A stretch of DNA of 43,366 nucleotides from Oscillospiraceae bacterium (GTDB taxonomy: Bacteria > Bacillota > Clostridia > Oscillospirales > Ruminococcaceae). Shown here piece after piece: positions 25,940 through 32,175 of the stretch. The first letter of the stretch is position 1, and every line of letters begins with the position of its first letter. Both the position numbers and the translations under genes were made by a program. The stretch covers positions 1 to 43,366 of the forward strand of contig JAJQIG010000007.1 of assembly GCA_021199335.1 (NCBI GenBank), given 5' to 3'. The notes under the pieces are model-generated. The model did no database searches. It had not been told where the DNA came from and worked only from the letters and a program-made list of their open reading frames with translations.

Positions 25940-27628
25940 ATGAAAAATATTCCAATCGGTCAGTACATGGTTAATGAGGGGATCATTACCGAACAACAGC
26001 TCCAGCACGTTCTTGATGTTAAGAAGGAGGAGAACACCCCGGGAAAGTATTTCGGCGATTACGTTATCGAGCTTGGCTATGTTACGGATATTCAGTTCGG
26101 GCAGGTGCTTGCGAAAAAGCTGAGCGTTCCCTTTGTTGATCTTAACGACCCCGATGTTCACATCGATATTGAATCGGTTAAGAAAATTCCCGAATCCCTT
26201 GCGAAAAAGCATACGATTATCGCCATAAAAACAACGGGAAAAAGGCTTACGGTCGCCTCACATGACCCCGTAAACTTCTATATTTTCGAAGATATTAAGG
26301 TTACAACGGGAATGGACGTTGTTCCTGTCCTTGCGACAAAGGAAGCCATTGTTAAGGCTATCGGCAAGAATTATTCCATGCAGAACACGGCGGGTATCCT
26401 TGACAGCGTTGAAAACCAGTTCACGGACGAAGACCTTAACGCAATTGACGCTGAATCGGCGGATAGAATTGACAATGCCCCGATTGTAAAGCTCGCAACA
26501 ACAATTGTTGAAAACTCATTCCGTGCGGATGCAACCGATATTCATATCGAGCCGTTCAAAACCTTTACACGAATCAGAATCCGTGTAAACGGAGATTTAA
26601 TCGAGCTTATGAACGTGTCAAACGTTGTCCATAATGCGCTTGTTACCCGTCTTAAAATTATAAGCGGCATGAACATTGCTGAAAAGCGTGTCCCTCAGGA
26701 CGGACGTTTTTCACAGGTTGTTGACGGAACAACGCTTGATGTCCGTGTGTCAAACCTTCCTATGGTTAACGGAGAAAAGGTCGTTATACGTATCCTTTCA
26801 ACGGGAAACGTTGCGCTTCGTAAGATTACCGACCTCGGTATGACCGATTACAACTACGAAAGATTTTCAAAGCTTATTAAGGTTCCGCAGGGGGTTTTGC
26901 TTGTAACAGGCCCTACAGGTTCAGGTAAAACAACAACGCTTTATGCGGCGCTCGGCGAGCTTGCAAAGCCGAATGTTAACGTAGTTACGGTTGAGGACCC
27001 TGTCGAAAAGGATATTGAGGGAATTAATCAGTGTCAGGTTAACGCAAAAGCGGGCATGACGTTCGCCGCCGCCCTTCGTTCAATCCTCCGTCAGGACCCC
27101 GACATCGTAATGATCGGTGAAATGCGTGACCAGGAAACAGCCGAAATCGCTATAAGAGCTGCTATCACCGGTCATATGGTTCTTTCAACGCTTCATACAA
27201 ACGACTCCGCATCAACAGTTACCCGTCTTGTAGATATGGGAGTTGCACCGTATATGGTTGCGACCTCGCTTATCGGCATCGTTGCGCAGCGACTTGTTAA
27301 GAAAATCTGCCATGAATGCCGTACGCCGAGAATGTCAACGCCCGAGGAAAACGAGCTTATGGGCGTTGAGCAGTCCGTTACGATTTACGATGCCTGCGGC
27401 TGTCCAAAATGCAATAACACGGGCTATACGGGCCGTACCGCTATTCATGAGGTTCTCACCTGCACAACCGAGATGAGCAGCCTTATCGCAAACGGAGGAA
27501 AAACCGACGCAATCGCAGCCCTTGCCGCAAAACAGGGAACAAAGCTTCTTCGAGATAACGTTGCGGAGCTTGTTCTTGCGGGAAATACCACTATGGATGA
27601 ACTTGTAAGAGTTACATACGCAGTATAA
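25940..27628 (+). CDS. pilB: Pilus extension ATPase PilB (GspE family)
   Basis: The hexameric motor that powers pilus polymerisation from the cytosol. The 562-residue protein has an N-terminal MshEN-type domain (about 1-150), then the AAA-like domain with GPTGSGKTT (Walker A), Asp box, Walker B (DPDIVMIGEMRD), His box (HTNDSAS) and a C-terminal four-cysteine zinc motif (CHEC, CGCPKC). The two MshEN repeats keep the hydrophobic pattern but lack the first Arg and last Gln of the c-di-GMP-binding consensus. ATG 25940 has GAGG 9 nt upstream. PilT follows 30 nt later. Confidence 0.95.
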   Translation: MKNIPIGQYMVNEGIITEQQLQHVLDVKKEENTPGKYFGDYVIELGYVTDIQFGQVLAKKLSVPFVDLNDPDVHIDIESVKKIPESLAKKHTIIAIKTTGKRLTVASHDPVNFYIFEDIKVTTGMDVVPVLATKEAIVKAIGKNYSMQNTAGILDSVENQFTDEDLNAIDAESADRIDNAPIVKLATTIVENSFRADATDIHIEPFKTFTRIRIRVNGDLIELMNVSNVVHNALVTRLKIISGMNIAEKRVPQDGRFSQVVDGTTLDVRVSNLPMVNGEKVVIRILSTGNVALRKITDLGMTDYNYERFSKLIKVPQGVLLVTGPTGSGKTTTLYAALGELAKPNVNVVTVEDPVEKDIEGINQCQVNAKAGMTFAAALRSILRQDPDIVMIGEMRDQETAEIAIRAAITGHMVLSTLHTNDSASTVTRLVDMGVAPYMVATSLIGIVAQRLVKKICHECRTPRMSTPEENELMGVEQSVTIYDACGCPKCNNTGYTGRTAIHEVLTCTTEMSSLIANGGKTDAIAALAAKQGTKLLRDNVAELVLAGNTTMDELVRVTYAV

Positions 27629-27658
27629 AATTTTATTTTGGAAAGGAAAGCTTACACT

Positions 27659-28780
27659 ATGGATACAGAAAACAGACAGGAAAAGATTGTTATAAGCATT
27701 GATAAAATTCTCGATGAGGCTCGTGTCCTCGACTGCTCCGATGTGCATTTTACAACGAAAATTTCCCCTGTTGTAAGACTTCACGGCTCGCTCCGCAAGC
27801 TCAGCTCCTACCCCGAAATGACCGAGGGAGCAATCATGAAAATTGTTGAGCAGATGACAAGCGGAAGAAACCTCGAAAACATTAAGAATAAGGTCGATAC
27901 CGACTTTTCCTACGTTACAAGAAGAGGCTACCGCCACAGAGTTAACGTTTACCACCAAAAGGGCAATACCGCCATTTCAATCCGACTTCTGAGGAATGAT
28001 ATTCCCTCCTTTGCCGACCTTGATTTGCCGCCCATTCTCGGCGAATTTGCAATGCGCCCCCGTGGACTTATACTTGTAACGGGACCCACGGGTTCAGGTA
28101 AATCAACAACCCTTGCAGCTATGATTGACTTTGTAAACTGCAACCGTTCAGCGCATATTATTACCGTTGAGGACCCTATCGAGTATGTTCATGAGCATAA
28201 GCGCTGCATGATAAATCAGCGTGAAATCGGCGACGACGTTGAAAGCTTTGCGATGTCGCTTCGTGCGGCTCTCCGTGAAGACCCGGACGTTATCCTCGTC
28301 GGAGAAATGAGAGATTTTGAAACAATCAATGCGGCGGTAACAGCAGCCGAAACGGGACACCTTGTTATGTCAACGCTTCATACAACCTGCGCCGCCGATA
28401 CAATAAACCGTATCATAGACGTTTTCCCTGCGCATCAGCAGAACCAGATTCGTTCTCAGCTTGCAACGGTTCTTGTAGGAATTATCGCCCAGACCCTTAT
28501 TCCGAAAGCGGACGGTTCGGGACGTATAGCTGCGCTTGAAATCCTCAACGCAACCGACTCCGTTAAGGCAATGGTTCGTGATAATAAGGTTCACCTTATC
28601 CAAACGGCAATCCAAACGGGCAAAAAGGACGGAATGGTCTGCCTTGACCAGGAGCTTGCCCGACTTGTTAAGGAGGGCGTTATTACAGATATGGCTGCCC
28701 GTGAAAAGAGCCTTGACCTTGCGGAATATGAGCGTTACCTTAAGGGTGCGGGCGGAAGCGTTGCCGCAAGCAAGTATTAA
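27659..28780 (+). CDS. pilT: Pilus retraction ATPase PilT
   Basis: The ATPase that depolymerises the pilus and drives retraction or twitching. The 373-residue length, absence of the N-terminal GspE extension and zinc motif, and features such as GPTGSGKST, EDPIEYVHEHK, LREDPDVILVGEMRD and HTTCAADTINRIIDVFP identify PilT rather than PilB. ATG 27659 is chosen with AAAGGAAAG upstream; a TTG seven codons earlier overlaps that site. Its presence means these pili are probably retractile. Confidence 0.95.
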   Translation: MDTENRQEKIVISIDKILDEARVLDCSDVHFTTKISPVVRLHGSLRKLSSYPEMTEGAIMKIVEQMTSGRNLENIKNKVDTDFSYVTRRGYRHRVNVYHQKGNTAISIRLLRNDIPSFADLDLPPILGEFAMRPRGLILVTGPTGSGKSTTLAAMIDFVNCNRSAHIITVEDPIEYVHEHKRCMINQREIGDDVESFAMSLRAALREDPDVILVGEMRDFETINAAVTAAETGHLVMSTLHTTCAADTINRIIDVFPAHQQNQIRSQLATVLVGIIAQTLIPKADGSGRIAALEILNATDSVKAMVRDNKVHLIQTAIQTGKKDGMVCLDQELARLVKEGVITDMAAREKSLDLAEYERYLKGAGGSVAASKY

Positions 28781-28794
28781 GATTCGGCAAACCG

Positions 28795-28870
28795 ATTTGT
28801 GCAATTTCACGAATAAAATTTTTTCCCCCGATTCACGGAAACGACAAAACGTGACTTTGCACAAATTTTC
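28795..28870 (+). terminator. Long imperfect inverted repeat after pilT, probable terminator
   Basis: Arms of 17 nt (28795-28811 and 28850-28866) pair at 15 of 17 positions (ATTTGTGCAA and TCACG halves) around a 38-nt loop. TTTTC follows the second arm. It is much longer than the other terminators here. It could also be a small non-autonomous element, but I see no target duplication. Confidence 0.45.
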
Positions 28871-28969
28871 GGAATTTTTCAAAAAAATTATGTTATTTTT
28901 GAACCTGATATTTATTAAACGATTAAGTTTGTACACACTTTAGTCAAAATGTCAAAAAATCCTTGCCAT

Positions 28970-29007
28970 ATTAGTGAGAAGATCCAAATTCACAAAATTA
29001 GTGAGAA
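28970..29007 (+). promoter_or_regulatory. Paired direct repeats upstream of the pilin promoter
   Basis: ATTAGTGAGAA occurs at 28970-28980 and again at 28997-29007, 27 bp apart, ending 16 bp before the -35 of the pilin promoter. The position suits an activator or repressor site. The protein that would bind is unknown. Confidence 0.5.
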
Positions 29008-29023
29008 AATATTCATTTTTCTA

Positions 29024-29052
29024 TTGACAAAGCAAAGTGGATGTAATATAAT
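29024..29052 (+). promoter_or_regulatory. Perfect-consensus sigma-A promoter of the pilin block
   Basis: TTGACA (29024-29029), 17-nt spacer, TATAAT (29047-29052), matching all 12 consensus positions. This is the strongest promoter I found in the window, as expected for abundant pilin. Confidence 0.85.
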
Positions 29053-29070
29053 ATAATCAGTAAGGGAAAA

Positions 29071-29103
29071 CCTACATTGTTAAACCTTCGGTAAAAATGT
29101 CGG
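29071..29103 (+). promoter_or_regulatory. Leader hairpin of the pilin transcript
   Basis: ACATT (29074-29078) pairs with AATGT (29096-29100), flanked by CC/GG, and encloses a small ACC-TTC-GGT hairpin (29084-29092). It ends about 13 nt before the AGGAGG of the first pilin. It may stabilise the message; it does not match a riboswitch class I know. Confidence 0.4.
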
Positions 29104-29129
29104 GTAATACTTATTAGGAGGAAGAGCCA

Positions 29130-29903
29130 ATGAATTCAGAAAAAAGACCCTCCGCATTCGTAAAGGTTAAGGGCTTTACCTTGATTGAGCTTTTGATAGT
29201 TATCGCTATTATTGCGATTCTGTCGGGAATCTCATCCGTTTTTATTCAGGGGCTTGTCAGGGATGCAAGGCTTGAAACCGCAAATAATAAAGCGCAGCAG
29301 GTTTATGCCGCCGTTCAGAATATGCTTATTGAGTTTGAAATAAATCAGGATTATTCGCCGATTGACGCGGATGTCCTTGACGGGGGTTCCGCCTCCACCA
29401 CCGCCGATTATGTGAATCTTAGCTTTGAAATCAAGGACGGCGTAATGAAAGGCGACGACGTAACCGTTCAAAATGTCAATAAGAGCAAGAGCTATACATA
29501 TTCGTCATCGTGCGTTTTCCCGTCAGCTTCATCGCCCGCAAACGATGAGGAAAGGGCGTTCCAGAAGCTTGCGAAGTACTTGAGCGATAACCTTGCCGAT
29601 AATTTTACGGGATATGCCTACGTCGGAATCGATATGACGAACTGGGTTGTCGATACGGTTATGTTCAGCGAGAATGTTGATTCCCTCAAGGGAAATGAAG
29701 CCGATTTTGCCGATGTGTATGGGAAAAGTATTACGTTGGGAACAGGCTCAGCAAGTGTGGTTGACGTCTATGGCTGCGGCGATACCTTTGAACAGAAAAG
29801 CTGGTACAAGGGCGATGACGGAAAAACCAATGCCGCAGGTGTTGTCGTTGGTTATTATCCCATGATAAATGACGTTGATGAAAACCATACAACATATATT
29901 TAA
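29130..29903 (+). CDS. Type IV prepilin, larger paralogue
   Basis: A 257-residue class III prepilin. A 15-residue leader ending KVKG precedes FTLIELLIVIAIIAIL, with Glu at mature position 5. The body contains YLSDNLADNFTGYAYVG, which lines up with the YLGEDFDDYF segment of the next pilin. Its C-terminus VVVGYYPM parallels that pilin's IYGIYPA. The 257 residues make it larger than a usual major pilin. It has AGGAGGAAG upstream and is first behind the consensus promoter, with pilA 67 nt later. Confidence 0.9.
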   Translation: MNSEKRPSAFVKVKGFTLIELLIVIAIIAILSGISSVFIQGLVRDARLETANNKAQQVYAAVQNMLIEFEINQDYSPIDADVLDGGSASTTADYVNLSFEIKDGVMKGDDVTVQNVNKSKSYTYSSSCVFPSASSPANDEERAFQKLAKYLSDNLADNFTGYAYVGIDMTNWVVDTVMFSENVDSLKGNEADFADVYGKSITLGTGSASVVDVYGCGDTFEQKSWYKGDDGKTNAAGVVVGYYPMINDVDENHTTYI

Positions 29904-29909
29904 TTTAGG

Positions 29910-29930
29910 AAAAGTGTGTTCGCACTTTTT
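29910..29930 (+). terminator. Small hairpin between the first pilin and pilA
   Basis: AAAAGTG (29910-29916) pairs with CACTTTT (29923-29929) around TGTTCG, followed by more T. A 7-bp stem with T run could be a partial terminator or a cut site that sets the ratio of the two pilins. Confidence 0.5.
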
Positions 29931-29970
29931 ATAGAAAAATATTTTTTTATTGAAAAAGGAGGAATTTCCA

Positions 29971-30531
29971 ATGAGAAATTCAAAGATGAAGGGTTTTACC
30001 CTTATTGAACTTATTGTAGTTATTGCAATCATCGGTATTCTTGCTGCAATCCTCGTACCTTCAATGCTCGGTTACGTTAGAAACGCAAGAATTTCATCCG
30101 CAAACTCGGGCGCTAAGCAGGTTCACACAGCTTGTTCTTCTGCTCTTACACAGCTCGGTATTGCTAACTGGAAGTGGTCTGACTCTTCAACAGAGGGCGT
30201 TATGACATACGAAAGCGGCAATAACACAAGCGGCGTACTCGGCATTGGCTGGAGCGGCGTTAGCAAGACACCTTCCGATTCCGATGTAGACATTGCTGCA
30301 TACCTCGGCGAAGATTTCGATGATTACTTTATTGCTATCTTCAACCCCGGTACATATTCTGTATCAGTTGCAGGTTATGCTAATACAGCTGAAGGTTGGG
30401 GAGTTATCAAGAGTGCTGCAACAGCTACCGATCTTACAGATATCACAGAGGGCGATCAGAAGTCCGATGCTAAGGAAGGCAACATCTACGGCATTTATCC
30501 TGCTCCTTCCCTCAGCACTTCTTCAACCTGA
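29971..30531 (+). CDS. pilA: Major type IV pilin PilA
   Basis: A 186-residue prepilin with leader MRNSKMKG, then FTLIELIVVIAIIGILAAIL and VPSMLGYVRNARISSANSGAKQV. AAGGAGG lies 8 nt before the ATG. Codons here differ from its neighbours, with many GCT, ACA, GTT and TCT codons, as seen in highly expressed genes of low-GC Firmicutes. With the strong promoter and following terminator this marks it as the likely main subunit. The body carries YLGEDFDDYF and a C-terminal IYGIYPA motif shared with the two flanking pilins. Confidence 0.92.
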   Translation: MRNSKMKGFTLIELIVVIAIIGILAAILVPSMLGYVRNARISSANSGAKQVHTACSSALTQLGIANWKWSDSSTEGVMTYESGNNTSGVLGIGWSGVSKTPSDSDVDIAAYLGEDFDDYFIAIFNPGTYSVSVAGYANTAEGWGVIKSAATATDLTDITEGDQKSDAKEGNIYGIYPAPSLSTSST

Positions 30532-30564
30532 TTTGATTAAGATTAGCGCAATAATTTAAAATTA

Positions 30565-30597
30565 AAACAGCGGAGGAATTTCTTCCGCTGTTTTTTT
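30565..30597 (+). terminator. Strong terminator after pilA
   Basis: A 10-bp stem AAACAGCGGA/TCCGCTGTTT (30565-30574 with 30584-30593) with a 9-nt loop ends in seven T. It should separate the pilin transcript from the peptidase and third pilin, or let only part of transcription through. Confidence 0.85.
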
Positions 30598-30637
30598 AGA
30601 AAAAAATCTGCGGGCATACTGCGCCGAGGGAATAATG

Positions 30638-31462
30638 ATGAACGAAAATAAATCAAGGCTTAAATATATAATAATTTCCGCCGTTGCGATAATCGCAGCC
30701 GTGGCTGTTATGCTTCTGCTTATTCCGATTGAAAGGGAACGTGAGCTTGCGGAGGAATACGGCGTTCTTTACGAAAATTCCAAAACCGATGAAAAATCCG
30801 CATATATCTTTGAGCATATAGATGAAATCCCCGAAGATATACTTTGGTATTATTATTCCGATTACGATCGATATGTTGATTTTGTATGCGGCTATCCCGA
30901 ACATAAAAATGATTATGAAAATATGTCCTTTACTGAGGAGGAGCTTAATTCCGAAACGGTTCCCGCACTCTATATGAATGATTTTAGGTGGGGTTATGAG
31001 AAAATTGGCGGCGCATATGTGTTTTCAAGCGGCTGTATGGCTGTTTCAATAACTATGGCGAACCTTGCGTTAAGGCATAACGGAGATATTGACCCTGTAA
31101 AGGTTTTTGAAGCGGCAGTTGAAATGGACGGATTTGGAACATTTGGCGGAATTGACAATGAAATTGTTCCGCAGCTTCTTGAAAATCTCGGCTTTGAATA
31201 TGTAATTCATGATTACAGCCCCGATTCGGAGGAAAGCGGTGAAGCGGATATAAATGCCGTTATAAATGCACTTGAAAATGGGTCGGTTGTTATGGCGGGA
31301 ACGCATGGCGAAACGTTCGGCAGTCATGCCCTTATTATAAGAAGCGTTGACGAGAACGGAACGATGCTTATAAACGACCCCGCTAACCCGAAGAAAACAG
31401 ACGCCGTATGGGATTTTTATGAGCTGCAGCCCGAAATTTACTTTATATGGGAGCTTAGTTGA
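30638..31462 (+). CDS. Membrane-anchored C39-like cysteine peptidase in the pilin block
   Basis: A 274-residue protein with one N-terminal transmembrane helix (about residues 9-30) and an extracytoplasmic domain like Peptidase_C39_2. The candidate catalytic residues are C133 in FSSGCMAVS, H230 in GSHALII and the N246-D247-P segment. The MNDFRWGYEKIG region before the Cys is the family's substrate-cleft strand. No ATP-binding or transporter domain is attached, so it is not a double-glycine bacteriocin exporter. It sits between the pilA terminator and a third pilin gene 23 nt downstream. It could trim pilins or other surface proteins; that is inference. Two adjacent ATGs (30635, 30638) are possible; the second is better spaced from CGAGGG. 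Confidence 0.8.
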   Translation: MNENKSRLKYIIISAVAIIAAVAVMLLLIPIERERELAEEYGVLYENSKTDEKSAYIFEHIDEIPEDILWYYYSDYDRYVDFVCGYPEHKNDYENMSFTEEELNSETVPALYMNDFRWGYEKIGGAYVFSSGCMAVSITMANLALRHNGDIDPVKVFEAAVEMDGFGTFGGIDNEIVPQLLENLGFEYVIHDYSPDSEESGEADINAVINALENGSVVMAGTHGETFGSHALIIRSVDENGTMLINDPANPKKTDAVWDFYELQPEIYFIWELS

Positions 31463-31485
31463 ATTTACAAATGGGGTGACTTTTT

Positions 31486-31962
31486 ATGAGAAGAAAGGCA
31501 AAGGGGTTTACTCTTATCGAGCTTATTGTTGTTATTGCAATTATAGGTATTCTTGCGGCGATGCTTGTTCCGTCTATGCTTGCCTATGCCAAAAATGCCA
31601 GAATTACGCAGTATAACTCAAATGCAAGAAGCGTTTATGAGGGGGCGCAGCTCGGCATAACGGATGTCATTATAGCGCAGGGCACGGTTCTTCCCGATAC
31701 GGTCTATATCTGCTCGGCGGAGGGCAGTGGGGTATGCGTTGCCGACGGTTCAGCCGACCGATGCGATATAACGGACTATATCGGCGAGGATTTTGCGGGC
31801 TATTTCGGCTTTATGACAGACAGCGGCGGAACAGGCTGTGTTTACGCAATGTGGAGCAATTCCCCACTTACGGCGGCGGAGCTTGGAACGCAGATGACAT
31901 CGGGCGATGTTAAATCAAGCTTTGACACCGTTCCCATAGGCTGTCACCCGCTTGATGAGTGA
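31486..31962 (+). CDS. Third type IV prepilin, PilA paralogue
   Basis: A 158-residue prepilin with leader MRRKAKG, then FTLIELIVVIAIIGILAAML and VPSMLAYAKNARI, nearly the same N-terminal helix as PilA. The globular part is shorter and has five Cys, which suggests disulphides. It keeps YIGEDFAGYFGF and ends VPIGCHPLDE, matching the GxYP ending of its paralogues with Cys-His. Codon use is like the rest of the window, unlike PilA. GGGGTGAC precedes the ATG. It is coupled to the upstream peptidase gene and ends at a strong terminator. Confidence 0.9.
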   Translation: MRRKAKGFTLIELIVVIAIIGILAAMLVPSMLAYAKNARITQYNSNARSVYEGAQLGITDVIIAQGTVLPDTVYICSAEGSGVCVADGSADRCDITDYIGEDFAGYFGFMTDSGGTGCVYAMWSNSPLTAAELGTQMTSGDVKSSFDTVPIGCHPLDE

Positions 31963-31983
31963 ACAATCAGTCAAAAAAATTAA

Positions 31984-32028
31984 CCTCCCGACCCAAAGGA
32001 ACAAAAATCCTTTTTCGGGAGGCTTTTT
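31984..32028 (+). terminator. Strong terminator at the end of the T4P locus
   Basis: CCTCCCGA (31984-31991) pairs with TCGGGAGG (32015-32022); inside, AAAGGA pairs with TCCTTT (31995-32000 with 32008-32013). Five T follow. It closes the peptidase-pilin transcript. Confidence 0.85.
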
Positions 32029-32063
32029 ATTAATCCTACCTGCGGCTGTAGCCGTTTTTCCGT

Positions 32064-32175
32064 TTGCTTCAATCCACGCTCGGCAATTTCACGGAGTACG
32101 CATTGATGCCGATTTCTCTCCGCTCACCGCTTATCTGCCGCTTGAAGTGGGGAGTCCTTGCTGATTTGCTTTAAA
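32064..32175 (-). repeat. Dispersed repeat, copy 2 (long form)
   Basis: On the minus strand this 112-nt segment matches the segment after recX (8327-8407): the first 49 nt and last 24 nt are nearly the same, while the middle is about 30 nt longer and holds a CGGAG/CTCCG stem. It overlaps the 3' end of the GGDEF gene, and the final residues ANQQGLPTSSGR and the stop codon of that gene are read from the repeat. Some of the changes between the copies affect pairing of the outer TTCAA/TTGAA arms only slightly. Confidence 0.7.

Larger units (their letters stand above)
28781..29129 (+). other. pilT to pilin intergenic region
   Basis: This 349-bp gap has no supportable gene. It contains a large imperfect inverted repeat (28795-28866), two direct repeats (28970-29007), a consensus promoter (29024-29052) and a leader hairpin (29071-29103). 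The segment 28885-28965 is AT-rich with nothing recognised. Confidence 0.6.

Noticed and set aside
30638-31462. Bacteriocin-type C39 peptidase transporter
   Set aside because: There is no ABC ATPase or six-helix transporter domain, and the nearby pilins have GFTLIE rather than double-glycine leaders.
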